56,346 nt of DNA. Source: an uncultured Pelagibacteraceae bacterium (lineage in GTDB: Bacteria > Pseudomonadota > Alphaproteobacteria > Pelagibacterales > Pelagibacteraceae). The notes beneath the pieces are model-generated. The model ran no database searches. It saw only the letters and a list, made by a program, of their open reading frames with translations, and was not told the origin of the DNA. The translations under genes and the position numbers were made by a program. Numbering within the stretch: position 1 is the stretch's first letter; the number at the start of each line of letters is the position of its first letter. Of the stretch, positions 25,331 to 33,837 are shown piece by piece. The stretch is from assembly GCA_902516435.1 (NCBI GenBank), contig CABXYF010000005.1, positions 1-56,346 of the forward strand, written 5' to 3'.

Positions 25331-26127
25331 TAATTATCTTTACCCATTATTTCTTCTTCCATATTCCAGATCATTGATAAAATCTCTTCTCTCTTTGATG
25401 AAAATTCTTTGTTCTTCTTAATCTCTCTTAAATCTTCTTTAAGACCCATTTCTGCAAAAGGAAGCTTATATTCTTTATGTATTCTTCCCGGTCTTGGCGC
25501 CATTACATACAATCTTTCTCCAAGTAACAATGCTTCTTCAACTGAGTGAGTAATTAGGATGATAGTTTTTCCTGTTTCTTTCCAAATTTTTAATACTAAA
25601 GACTGCATTTTCTCTCTAGTTAAGGCATCTAATGCACCCAATGGTTCATCCATTAAAATTAAATCAGGATCATTAATTAGACATCTTGCAAGCGCTACTC
25701 TTTGCTGCATCCCTCCAGATAATTGGTAAGTAGGTGTATTACCAAAACCTTTAAGACCAACAATTTCTAGCCATTCTTCTACTTTTTCTTCTGTAAATTT
25801 TGCATCTTCCTTTTTCATACGTAATCCAAAATTCACGTTTTCAGCAACCGTTAACCATTCAAATAATGCACCTTGTTGAAATACCATTCCTCTTTCAACT
25901 CCAGGACCATCTATCTCTTTATTATTAAGAGTGATTACTCCAGAAGTTGGTCTTAAAAACCCAGCAGTAATATTTAATAAAGTTGTCTTTCCACAACCAG
26001 AAGGCCCAAGAACAGTAAGTAGCTCACCTTTTTTAAGAGTAAAACTTACATCTTTTAATGCGTGAACTGTTTCTCCTTTAGGAGTTTTAAAAATCATGTT
26101 TAGATTTTCAGAAATAAGATCACTCAT
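25330..26127 (-). CDS. tauB: taurine-type ABC transporter ATP-binding protein
   Basis: 265 residues, cytoplasmic ATPase of the nitrate/sulfonate/taurine class. Walker A GPSGCGKTT, Q-loop VFQQGALFEWLTVAENV, signature LSGGMQQRVALARCL, Walker B LILMDEPLGALDALTR and the switch ITHSVEEALLL are all intact. FEWLTVAEN and VMAPRPGRI are characteristic of TauB/SsuB. It starts 85 bases downstream of tauA; the intervening DNA holds a strong terminator-type hairpin, so its transcript is likely a read-through minority. Confidence 0.93.
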   Translation of the reverse strand: MSDLISENLNMIFKTPKGETVHALKDVSFTLKKGELLTVLGPSGCGKTTLLNITAGFLRPTSGVITLNNKEIDGPGVERGMVFQQGALFEWLTVAENVNFGLRMKKEDAKFTEEKVEEWLEIVGLKGFGNTPTYQLSGGMQQRVALARCLINDPDLILMDEPLGALDALTREKMQSLVLKIWKETGKTIILITHSVEEALLLGERLYVMAPRPGRIHKEYKLPFAEMGLKEDLREIKKNKEFSSKREEILSMIWNMEEEIMGKDN

Positions 26128-26151
26128 TAACTACCTTATATTAGAAATTTT

Positions 26152-26193
26152 ATAAAAAAAATAGGCACCAATCATTATAATTGGTGCCTATTT
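26152..26193 (-). terminator. intercistronic Rho-independent terminator/attenuator between tauA and tauB
   Basis: Perfect inverted repeat: 26159-26172 pairs with 26180-26193 (14 bp, core ATAGGCACCAAT, GC-richer than its surroundings) with a 7-base loop. In the minus-strand direction it is followed by a run of seven T (complement of 26154-26160). This is a complete intrinsic terminator placed just after the binding-protein gene, expected to let only part of the transcripts reach tauB and tauC. Confidence 0.85.
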
Positions 26194-26212
26194 AAATTTT
26201 AAACCTTTAAAA

Positions 26213-27154
26213 TTATAAAGGTAGGAAACTTGTATCTACAGCTCCATCTGGTGTTCCCATTCCTTTTAGGAAACCATCAAGATTACCACTTTCCATAGAT
26301 TGCTTAGTTTCTGATGGAGTTAAGAATTTAAATCCATCTAAAGTTTCTTTCATATCAGCAACTTTCATTTCAGAAGCTTTTGACATTGAGTTCATATCGC
26401 TTTTTCCAGCTCTATATCTGTCATTTGCCTCGTGAGTTACTTCTATAAAAGTTCTTAGCATTCCTGGATTTTCTTTCATAAACTTATCTGTTACAGAAGT
26501 AATATCTATTCCCAAGATACCAGCATCTCTAGCTTCTTGAACTGTTAGTAATCTTGAACCAACAGCAACTGCAGCTTTGATAGAGTTACCACCAAATAAA
26601 CATGCCATTACAACATCACCACTAACTAATGCAGCAGCACCTTCTTCAGGATCCATTTGAATTATATCCATTTTACTTCTGTCAGCTCCAACAACTTTCA
26701 TACTTTCATCAAAAACGTACTCAGCCATTGTTCCAAGAGGCACAGCAACCTTTTTGCCCTCTAATTCAGAACCGTTTGCTTTTGTAATTCCAGAAGCATT
26801 TGAAGTAACACAAGTAGTTCCTCCCATTCCGTATTCCATAGCAATATCTACTAATTTGAGAGGTGCTTTAGATTTTACAGCATTGATAAAAGGTACCAAA
26901 CCTTGTGAGTAAGAAATATCAATATCTCCTGCTAACATTGCATCAGTCATTGCTCCACCATTTGTGAAGTTTGTCCATTTAACTGGAACACCAAGAGCTT
27001 TTGCAAAATTTTTCTTTTGCATGTCCTCTAAATTTGGACTTGGCCATTCTAGAAAATATGCAACTCTGACCTCATTTGCCGCTGAATTAGCAACTGAAAT
27101 TGATAGGTTAAGCGCAAATATAGATCCTAGAATAAAACTTAATATTTTTTTCAT
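26213..27154 (-). CDS. tauA: taurine-type ABC transporter periplasmic binding protein
   Basis: 313 residues with a signal peptide (basic MKK, hydrophobic FILGSIFALNLSISVA, cleavage near NSA-ANE). The NMT1/SsuA-like mature part has the opening VRVAYFLEWPSPN, DAMLAGDIDISYSQGLVPF and GKKVAVPLGTMAEYVFDESM, as in TauA proteins. It captures taurine or a related sulfonate in the periplasm. It is divergent from the taurine:pyruvate aminotransferase gene, supporting a taurine role. AGGGGA stands before the ATG; the terminator after the gene suggests that it is the most abundant product of the operon. Confidence 0.9.
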   Translation of the reverse strand: MKKILSFILGSIFALNLSISVANSAANEVRVAYFLEWPSPNLEDMQKKNFAKALGVPVKWTNFTNGGAMTDAMLAGDIDISYSQGLVPFINAVKSKAPLKLVDIAMEYGMGGTTCVTSNASGITKANGSELEGKKVAVPLGTMAEYVFDESMKVVGADRSKMDIIQMDPEEGAAALVSGDVVMACLFGGNSIKAAVAVGSRLLTVQEARDAGILGIDITSVTDKFMKENPGMLRTFIEVTHEANDRYRAGKSDMNSMSKASEMKVADMKETLDGFKFLTPSETKQSMESGNLDGFLKGMGTPDGAVDTSFLPL

Positions 27155-27364
27155 TTATTCCCCTATGTTTAATTAATTAAATTAACCATATTTAAATTCA
27201 ATTTTAGATAGAAGTAAAACACTTTATAATGAAGATCTGGATTGCAAATAAATCAATTGTGCAATTTAAAGTTGTATATTAGTATTGTCCAAAGTAGGTC
27301 AAAATAAATGTAGTAAACAAAACATTTTAGTCTACATATTTTGTTATAACTAAAATTTAAAATT
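27155..27364. promoter_or_regulatory. divergent control region between tauA and tpa
   Basis: A 210-base A/T-rich gap between two divergent taurine genes, so it must hold promoters for both. One dyad stands out near the tpa side: AACAAAA (27316-27322) and TTTTGTT (27339-27345) with a 16-base spacer. No convincing spaced -35/-10 pair was found, and no regulator gene of the MocR/TauR type is adjacent. Confidence 0.4.
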
Positions 27365-28711
27365 ATGAGCTCAGAAACCAGAACTTCAGTTCCAAATTCT
27401 TTAAATGAACATTGGATGCCGTTTACTTCCAATAAAGATTTTAAATCAAATCCAAGATTAATTACCGAAGCAAAAGGAGTTTATTTAAAAACTCATCATG
27501 GAAAAACCCAAATTGATGCAAGCTCTGGACTGTTTTGTAATCCATTAGGTCATGGTAGAAAAGAAATTACCGAAGCTGTAACTAAACAACTAGAAACTTT
27601 AGATTATGCTCAACCGTTTCAACAAGGATTTGGTGGATCATTTGAGTTAGCTACAAGAATCTCAAAGCATACTCCAGGAAATTTAAACAAAATGTTTTAC
27701 ACTATTTGTGGATCAACTGCAGTTGAGACAGCAATTAAGATTGCAGTTGCTTATCACAGAGCAAAAGGTAACGCCCATAGGTTTAGATTTGTAGGGCGTG
27801 AGCGTGGATATCATGGCATGAATATAGGCTGTGTTTCTGTTGGCGGAATGATTAATAACGTTAAAACTTTTGCAAGTATTTTAATGCCAGGTGTTCAACA
27901 CATGAGACATACACATTTGCCTGAGCATAAATTTGTAAGTGGTCAACCAGAAACTGGAGCAGATCTAGCAGATGACTTAGAGAGAATAGCAACTAACTTT
28001 GGCCCTGAGAATATTGCAGCATGTATTGTTGAACCAATTGCTGGATCAACTGGAACTTTAGTGCCACCAAAAGGTTATTTACAAAAGTTAAGAGACACAT
28101 GTGATAAACATGGAATACTTTTAATTTTTGATGAAGTGATTACAGGATGGGGAAGAACAGGATCTGTGTTTGCTAGTCAGGAGTTTGGGGTAACACCAGA
28201 TATAATGACGATGGCTAAAGCAACAACCAATGGCGTAGTTCCAATGGGTGTAGTTGCATGTAAAGATGAAATTTATGATTCAGTGATGGACGCTTCTCCA
28301 ATGGGTTCAGTAGAATTATTTCACGGTTATACTTATTCAGGAATACCAGTTGCAGTCGCTGCAGCTTTAGCAGTTCAAGATATTTTTGAAAAAGAAGATA
28401 TATTTGAAAGAGCAAAAAACTTAGCTCCATATTTTCAAAAAGGATTATTTTCACTCCAAGATTTAGAGGCTGTAGACAATATTAGAGGATATGGAATGAT
28501 GGGTGGAATTGATATGAAATTAAACACTAAGCCAGGTAAAGCAGGTTATGAAACTTTTAAAGCTTGTTATGAAGCAGGAGTAAATTTTAAAGCAACTGGA
28601 GACTGTTTAATTATAGCACCACAATTTATATGTGAAAAAAAACATATAGATGAAATTATCGACAAACTTAGAACTGGTATAACTAATTATCAAAAAAACC
28701 AAAAAAATTAG
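27365..28711 (+). CDS. tpa: class III aminotransferase, taurine:pyruvate aminotransferase
   Basis: 448-residue PLP enzyme. IFDEVITGWGRTG contains the pyridine-N-binding D256 and MAKATTNGVVPMG contains the PLP lysine K285; YHGMNIGCVSVGG and ELFHGYTYSGIPVA are typical of the Tpa/omega-amino-acid branch. It moves the amino group of taurine to pyruvate, giving sulfoacetaldehyde and alanine. The context is exact: a taurine ABC transporter diverges from it and alanine dehydrogenase follows after 28 bases to regenerate pyruvate. Beta-alanine or GABA could be alternative substrates. Confidence 0.9.
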   Translation: MSSETRTSVPNSLNEHWMPFTSNKDFKSNPRLITEAKGVYLKTHHGKTQIDASSGLFCNPLGHGRKEITEAVTKQLETLDYAQPFQQGFGGSFELATRISKHTPGNLNKMFYTICGSTAVETAIKIAVAYHRAKGNAHRFRFVGRERGYHGMNIGCVSVGGMINNVKTFASILMPGVQHMRHTHLPEHKFVSGQPETGADLADDLERIATNFGPENIAACIVEPIAGSTGTLVPPKGYLQKLRDTCDKHGILLIFDEVITGWGRTGSVFASQEFGVTPDIMTMAKATTNGVVPMGVVACKDEIYDSVMDASPMGSVELFHGYTYSGIPVAVAAALAVQDIFEKEDIFERAKNLAPYFQKGLFSLQDLEAVDNIRGYGMMGGIDMKLNTKPGKAGYETFKACYEAGVNFKATGDCLIIAPQFICEKKHIDEIIDKLRTGITNYQKNQKN

Positions 28712-28739
28712 TTAATTTTAACTTTAATAAAGAAAGCTT

Positions 28740-29858
28740 ATGAAGATAGGCGTGCCCAAAGAGATAAAACCTCAAGAAAATAGGATAGGACTAACCCCTG
28801 AAAGTGTAAAAACTTTAGTTTTAGAAGGTCATGAAGTTGTTATAGAAAATAATGGAGGTTTTGAAGCTGGTTTTGAAAATGACCAATATATAAATGCTGG
28901 AGCTAAAATAGCAAACACTGCCGCAGATATTTTTGATGATGCTGAAATAATTGTTAAGGTTAAAGAACCACAAAAAGTTGAAGTAGAAATGATAAGAGAA
29001 AATCAAATTGTTTATACTTACTTACACCTTGCAGCAGCTAAAGAATTAACTGAGGGTTTAATTAAATCAAAAAGTATAAATATCGCTTATGAAACTGTAA
29101 CCGATAATAATGGGAGATTGCCATTGCTTGCACCAATGAGTGCAGTAGCAGGAAGAATGTCAGTACAAGCTGGAGCACATTGTTTGGAGAAAAACCAAAA
29201 TGGTAGAGGTTTATTATTGGGAGGCGCACCAGGAGTTGCTGGAGCTACTGTTGTAATTTTAGGAGGAGGAGTTGTAGGTGAAAACGCTGCAGTTATTGCT
29301 ACTGGCATGCAAGCTAAAGTACACATAGTTGATAAATCAGAATTCAGATTAAAAGAACTTAAAAAAATATTTGGAGATAAAATTATTCCTGAACAAAGTG
29401 ATAAAATTGATTTAACTAAATTGGTCTCAGAAGCAGATCTCTTAGTTGGTGGCGTTTTAATACCTGGAGCTGAAGCACCTAAATTGATAACTAAAGAGAT
29501 GATTAAGAAGATGAAGCGAGGCTCAGTTATAGTTGATGTAGCCATAGATCAAGGAGGTTGTGTTGAAACAAGTAAACCTACAACACATGGTGATCCAACT
29601 TATATAGTTGATGATGTAGTACATTATTGTGTTGCCAATATGCCTGGTGGAGTACCAAGAACTTCAACAATTGCATTGAATAACGCGACTTTACCTTTCT
29701 TAGCAAAACTTGCAAATAAAGGTTATGAAAAAGCTTTAAGCGAAGATAAAAACTTTTTAGCAGGTTTAAATGTTTATAAAGGTCATGTGACCTATAAAGC
29801 TGTTGCAGATATATTTGGACACACATATGTTGATCCAGGAGAAGCAATTAAAAATTAA
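28740..29858 (+). CDS. ald: alanine dehydrogenase
   Basis: 372 residues, NAD-dependent: alanine + NAD to pyruvate + ammonium + NADH. MKIGVPKEIKPQENRIGLTP (substrate Arg), VKVKEPQ (substrate Lys), YLHLAAAKELT (catalytic His), the Rossmann VILGGGVVGENAA and VDVAIDQGG (catalytic Asp) are all present. Length and motifs are normal for the hexameric family. Placed after tpa, it recycles the alanine made by taurine transamination and releases its nitrogen. The downstream dimethylglycine-dehydrogenase-like gene starts three bases after its stop. Confidence 0.96.
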   Translation: MKIGVPKEIKPQENRIGLTPESVKTLVLEGHEVVIENNGGFEAGFENDQYINAGAKIANTAADIFDDAEIIVKVKEPQKVEVEMIRENQIVYTYLHLAAAKELTEGLIKSKSINIAYETVTDNNGRLPLLAPMSAVAGRMSVQAGAHCLEKNQNGRGLLLGGAPGVAGATVVILGGGVVGENAAVIATGMQAKVHIVDKSEFRLKELKKIFGDKIIPEQSDKIDLTKLVSEADLLVGGVLIPGAEAPKLITKEMIKKMKRGSVIVDVAIDQGGCVETSKPTTHGDPTYIVDDVVHYCVANMPGGVPRTSTIALNNATLPFLAKLANKGYEKALSEDKNFLAGLNVYKGHVTYKAVADIFGHTYVDPGEAIKN

Positions 29859-29861
29859 TAA

Positions 29862-32306
29862 ATGGAAAAAAAACTACCAACCAGCACAAAAGTAGTTGTT
29901 GTTGGTGGAGGGGTAGTTGGTTGCTCAGTTGCTTATCATCTAGCCAAATTTGGATGGAAAGATACAATTCTTTTGGAAAGAGATCAATTAACATCAGGTA
30001 CAACATGGCATGCTGCAGGTCTTGTAAGTCAGTTAGGACCATCAGCAGCAATTACCAAAATAAGAAAGTATACTCTAGATCTTTATAAAGAACTTGAAAA
30101 AAAAGTAGATCATTCTGCAGGACTAAGGTTGAACGGAGCACTTTCAATTGCCCAACACAAAGGTAGGTGGCAAGAACTTTTAAGACAAGCTACAACCGCT
30201 CAACTTTATGACGTTGATGTAAGAATTTTAAATAAAGAACAAATTAAAAACGAGTATCCAATTGTTAATACTGATGAGGTTTTAGGTGGAATTTTGATGC
30301 CCGGAGATGGAGCAGCTGATCCATCTGGTGTTACACATATGTTAGCAAAGGCAGCAAGATTCGAAGGAGCTAGGATTTTTGAAAAATCCCCAGTAGAGGA
30401 AATTCTGACGAAAAATGGAAAAATTTCAGGTGTTAAAGTTAAAGGTCAAGAGATTGAATGTGAGTATATTGTTTTAGCATCTGGAATGTGGTCTAGACAG
30501 ATTGGCCAAAAAGCTGGAGTAAGTATTCCGCTTTATCCTGCAGAACATTTTTATGTAATTACAGAGCCTATAAAAAACCTTTCTAAAACATTACCAGTAA
30601 TTAGAGATTTTGATAACAGGACGTACATAAAAGAGGATGCAGGAAAAATATTAGTTGGAATTTTTGAGGGAAAATCGATACCGGCTTTTAACAAAACCAA
30701 TAAAGTTCCAGAAAACTTTTCTTTTGGAGAATTTACAGAAAATTTTGAGCATTTTGAACCTTATTTAAATTCGGCTTTAAAAAGATTTCCAATTTTAGAA
30801 ACCGCAGGAATAAGAAAATTTTTTTCAGGACCTGAGTCTTTTACACCAGATACAAATACATTGTTGGGAGAAGTGCCAGAGGTTAAAAATTTTTTTGTTT
30901 GTTGTGGATTAAACAGTATTGGTATTGGAAGTGGAGGAGGAGTTGGAAAAGTAACTGCTGAATGGTTGATTAATGGCCATATTAATGAAGATATTTTTTG
31001 TTATGACATAAAGAGATTTCAAAAGTTCCACTCAGGTTTAGAATTTATAAAAACTAGAATTACTGAGTCGTTAGGAGATTTATATGGAATGCATTGGCCA
31101 TACAAACAACATAGAACATCTAGAAATATTAAAACCTTACCACACCATCATTTATTAAAAGGTTTTGGTGCATGTTTTGGTGTTTCCTCAGGATACGAGA
31201 GACCTATGTGGTTCGCGCTAGATGGTGAAAAAGCAGATTATGAATACAGTTATAATTATCAAAATTGGTATCCGTCTGTTGAATACGAAACAAACAATAC
31301 AATAAAAAATGTTGGTTTATACGACTTAACACCATTTTCGAAATTTGAAATAAAATCAGATAAAGCTCATGAAAATTTACAGAAAATTTGCACTGCCAAT
31401 ATTAAAAATGAAATTGGAAAATGTACATATACTCATATGTTGAATGAAGATGGTGGAATAGAAACTGATTTGACAGTTGTGTGTATTAATAAAGATTATT
31501 TCAGAATTATTAGTTCAGCTGCAACAAGAGAAAGAGATAAATTTCATATTAAAAAACATTTATCAGATGAGATTGACCTTAAAGATGTAACAGATGAATA
31601 TTGTGTTTTTGGTATTTTTGGTCCTAAGTCTAGATTTTTAATGGAAGAAATAAGTAATGAAGATTTTTCAAATAAAAATTTTAAGTTTGGTTATGCAAAA
31701 CATATTCAAGTCGACAACACAAAAATTTGGACTCAGCGATTGTCTTATGTTGGAGAGTTAGGTTATGAATTGTATATAAAAATTTCTGAGGCAAAAAAAA
31801 TTTATGAAATAATCATCGACAAAGGCAAAAAATTTAATATTTCTAATTGTGGAATGCACGCATTAGATACTATGAGAATGGAAAGTGGTTTTTTGCATTG
31901 GGGACACGATATTTCTCCAGAAGAAAATCAATATCAATCAGGACTTACGTTTACCATTAGCAATAAAAAAGAGATAGATTTTATTGGTAAAGAAGCCCTT
32001 CAAAAAATTAAAAGTAAAACAATTGATAGAAGATTAATTATGCTTACACTGAAAGATAATAAACCAGGATCACCATTATTACTTCATGATGAACCTATTT
32101 ATTTTAAAGATAAAATTATTGGAAGAACAACGTCAGGTAACTACTCTTTTAATTTTAAAAAGAATTTAGCTTTTGGATACATAACCAATAATTATTCAAC
32201 TGAGGAGTTGTTAAGTAATAATATTTTTATAGAAGTTGAGAAACAACAATATCAGGCATACTTACTAGAAAAACCATTAAAACAAAGCAATTTTAAAAAA
32301 ATATAA
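29862..32306 (+). CDS. dimethylglycine/sarcosine dehydrogenase-like FAD-folate enzyme
   Basis: 814 residues with two parts: an N-terminal FAD-dependent DAO domain (VVVVGGGVVGCSVAYHLAKFGW at the start) and a C-terminal folate-binding GcvT/aminomethyltransferase region (about 420-810, with RLSYVGELGYELYI and GMHALDTMRMESGFLHWGHD). The motif TSGTTWHAAGL holds the His that carries covalent FAD in DMGDH and SarDH. These enzymes demethylate dimethylglycine or sarcosine and pass formaldehyde equivalents to tetrahydrofolate. It lies three bases after ald, so it is co-transcribed with taurine-nitrogen genes. The exact N-methyl substrate is not certain. Confidence 0.88.
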   Translation: MEKKLPTSTKVVVVGGGVVGCSVAYHLAKFGWKDTILLERDQLTSGTTWHAAGLVSQLGPSAAITKIRKYTLDLYKELEKKVDHSAGLRLNGALSIAQHKGRWQELLRQATTAQLYDVDVRILNKEQIKNEYPIVNTDEVLGGILMPGDGAADPSGVTHMLAKAARFEGARIFEKSPVEEILTKNGKISGVKVKGQEIECEYIVLASGMWSRQIGQKAGVSIPLYPAEHFYVITEPIKNLSKTLPVIRDFDNRTYIKEDAGKILVGIFEGKSIPAFNKTNKVPENFSFGEFTENFEHFEPYLNSALKRFPILETAGIRKFFSGPESFTPDTNTLLGEVPEVKNFFVCCGLNSIGIGSGGGVGKVTAEWLINGHINEDIFCYDIKRFQKFHSGLEFIKTRITESLGDLYGMHWPYKQHRTSRNIKTLPHHHLLKGFGACFGVSSGYERPMWFALDGEKADYEYSYNYQNWYPSVEYETNNTIKNVGLYDLTPFSKFEIKSDKAHENLQKICTANIKNEIGKCTYTHMLNEDGGIETDLTVVCINKDYFRIISSAATRERDKFHIKKHLSDEIDLKDVTDEYCVFGIFGPKSRFLMEEISNEDFSNKNFKFGYAKHIQVDNTKIWTQRLSYVGELGYELYIKISEAKKIYEIIIDKGKKFNISNCGMHALDTMRMESGFLHWGHDISPEENQYQSGLTFTISNKKEIDFIGKEALQKIKSKTIDRRLIMLTLKDNKPGSPLLLHDEPIYFKDKIIGRTTSGNYSFNFKKNLAFGYITNNYSTEELLSNNIFIEVEKQQYQAYLLEKPLKQSNFKKI

Positions 32307-32369
32307 TTTAAAATTAATAAAATATTAATTGTATTATTTTTTGTTAAGTGCTTAAATTTGAATTTAAAA

Positions 32370-32570
32370 ATGTCACGAAACTATACAGATTTAAGTAAAG
32401 ATATTCCTCAAGATAAAGACACATCTAGCAATCAACCTAAAACTACTGATGTAAATATTTTGCTTAATAGAGTTAGATTAGATAAAAAAAAAACCTTTAA
32501 AAAAAATATATTAGTTTCTCTTTTGGTAGTCAGTTTAGTCTGTTCGATAACCATTTTTTTGATTATATAG
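32370..32570 (+). CDS. small single-pass membrane protein (paralogue of 22213-22410)
   Basis: 66 residues from the ATG at 32370; a TTG twelve bases upstream is a weaker start. A polar N-terminal half (SKDIPQDKDTSSNQPKT), then DVNILLNRVRLDKKKTFKKN, then a C-terminal membrane helix (ILVSLLVVSLVCSITIFLII). It shares length, the VN-x-LL-x-R motif, the basic stretch and the tail helix with the product at 22213-22410. Probably tail-anchored; no function is recognised. It stands between the FAD enzyme and the tRNA gene. Confidence 0.6.
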   Translation: MSRNYTDLSKDIPQDKDTSSNQPKTTDVNILLNRVRLDKKKTFKKNILVSLLVVSLVCSITIFLII

Positions 32571-32595
32571 AGTATAAACCGTATTTAAAAGTATA

Positions 32596-32623
32596 TTGAA
32601 ACAATAAAGATTTATATTATAAG
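32596..32623 (+). promoter_or_regulatory. sigma-70 promoter of the tRNA gene
   Basis: TTGAAA (32596-32601) and TATAAG (32618-32623), 16 bases apart, each 5/6 to consensus. The predicted transcript start is about 8 bases before the mature tRNA 5' end at 32638. It is the best promoter match seen in the window, as expected for a stable RNA. Confidence 0.6.
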
Positions 32624-32637
32624 ACTCCAATAGTTAT

Positions 32638-32714
32638 GGCGGGGTAGCTCAGTTGGTTAGAGCGCAGGACTCATAAGCCTGAGGTCAGTGGTTCGATCCC
32701 ACTTCCCGCTACCA
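32638..32714 (+). tRNA. tRNA-Met (CAT), elongator type
   Basis: 77 bases including an encoded CCA. Cloverleaf: 7-bp acceptor (G1-U72 and G7-U66 wobbles), D stem GCTC/GAGC, anticodon loop CTCATAA with CAT, variable loop AGGTC, and T loop TTCGATC. The acceptor sequence GGCGGGG is that of alphaproteobacterial elongator tRNA-Met. Position 31-39 is an A-G mismatch, shortening the anticodon stem to four pairs. A lysidine-modified tRNA-Ile (CAT) is the alternative. The CCA ends one base before the convergent apt stop codon. Confidence 0.9.
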
Positions 32715-32715
32715 A

Positions 32716-33243
32716 TTAATGACCTGGAAAATTAATTAAATTTTCTACTTTATAATTTTTTTTTATTAAGTTTTCTGAACCACCCAAATCAAATAAATTA
32801 ATTACAAATATAAATCCAGCTACTTCTCCATTCGAAATTTCAATTAGTTTAGCTGCAGCCTCTGCCGTTCCACCAGTTGCGATCAAATCATCTACAATTA
32901 AAACAGAATCATTTTTTTCTATAGAATCTTTATGTACTTCTATTGTCGCTTTTCCGTATTCAAGTTCAAAATCAACTGAATGAACTTCTGCTGGTAGTTT
33001 ATTTTTTTTTCGCAGCATGATTAAGGGTTTTTTTAAAAGATACGAAACTGCAGATGCAAACACAAATCCCCTAGATTCTATAGCTGCTATTTTGTTAAAA
33101 TTAATTTTTTTAGAACGTTCTAAAATTTGATTAATTGTTTCCCTAAAAGCATTTTCATCTTTAATAAGAGTTGTAATATCTCTAAAAAGAATTCCTTTTT
33201 TTGGATAATCTGGTATGGATCTAATAAAATTTTTTAAATTCAT
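32716..33243 (-). CDS. apt: adenine phosphoribosyltransferase
   Basis: 175 residues, normal Apt length: adenine + PRPP to AMP. The PRPP loop is VLIVDDLIATGGTA (114-127), with FRDITTL near the N-terminus and ESRGFVFASAVSYLLKKP in the middle, all Apt signatures. Its start is only five bases from the divergent nucleosidase gene, whose reaction yields adenine; together with the SpeD-SpeE fusion downstream they form an MTA-to-AMP salvage set. The stop codon lies one base from the tRNA 3' end, so the two transcripts run into each other. Confidence 0.95.
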   Translation of the reverse strand: MNLKNFIRSIPDYPKKGILFRDITTLIKDENAFRETINQILERSKKINFNKIAAIESRGFVFASAVSYLLKKPLIMLRKKNKLPAEVHSVDFELEYGKATIEVHKDSIEKNDSVLIVDDLIATGGTAEAAAKLIEISNGEVAGFIFVINLFDLGGSENLIKKNYKVENLINFPGH

Positions 33244-33248
33244 ATGTC

Positions 33249-33776
33249 ATGAATAAATTATTTGTTGCAGCTTTAAAAGAAGAAACTCCGGGTTTAGATT
33301 ATTTTCATCATATTGGTGTTGGAAAAATTAATGCCACATATAATGTTTTAAAATTAATCAATAAATTTAAACCTGATCAAATAATTAATTATGGGAGTGC
33401 TGGCGCAATTAAAAAAGGCCTGTCTGGTATAGTTGAGTGTACAAGTTTTTATCAAAGAGATATGGATGCAAGGGGACTACTTGACTTGAAATTAGGCCAA
33501 ACACCCTTTGACAACATTAATGAGATAATAATGTCTAATAAAGGCTTCTCCTGTGGAAGCGGTGATAATTTTGTAAAAAATAAAATTGAAATGGATATAG
33601 ATCTCGTAGATATGGAAGCTTATGCTTTAGCAAAGGTATGTAAATTAGAAAATATTAAATTTAGATGTTTTAAATACATATCTGATAATGCAGATGAGAA
33701 AGCTACAAACGACTGGATAGAAAATTGTAAAAAAGGTGCAAAACTCTTTCAAAACAAATTAAAAGAATTTGAATAA
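33249..33776 (+). CDS. short MTA/SAH nucleosidase-like protein
   Basis: 175 residues, PNP/UDP phosphorylase fold, shorter than the usual ~230. Key residues line up with E. coli MTA/SAH nucleosidase: E11 (KEE), GSAG at 49-52, M122-E123 in DMEAYALAKVC, and the catalytic D146 in ISDNAD. It would cleave methylthioadenosine or S-adenosylhomocysteine to adenine plus the thioribose. The missing residues come from the middle of the fold, yet all catalytic parts remain. Divergent from apt (5-base gap) and upstream of speD-speE, so MTA from aminopropyl transfer is the likely substrate. Confidence 0.8.
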   Translation: MNKLFVAALKEETPGLDYFHHIGVGKINATYNVLKLINKFKPDQIINYGSAGAIKKGLSGIVECTSFYQRDMDARGLLDLKLGQTPFDNINEIIMSNKGFSCGSGDNFVKNKIEMDIDLVDMEAYALAKVCKLENIKFRCFKYISDNADEKATNDWIENCKKGAKLFQNKLKEFE

Positions 33777-33837
33777 TTATTTTTTAATTGAAAATAAAGG
33801 CAATATCTATATCAAGGAATTTAAATTTAGAAGATAA

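Noticed and set aside
28712-28739. Glycine- or SAM-type riboswitch before ald or the dimethylglycine-dehydrogenase-like gene
   Set aside because: The gaps are only 28 and 3 bases, too short for an aptamer; no aptamer-like conserved boxes were seen in the larger gaps either.
29087-29545. Open frame of about 150 codons on the minus strand inside ald
   Set aside because: Fully antisense to a complete alanine dehydrogenase with all catalytic motifs; its composition is the mirror of that gene and no start signal is seen.
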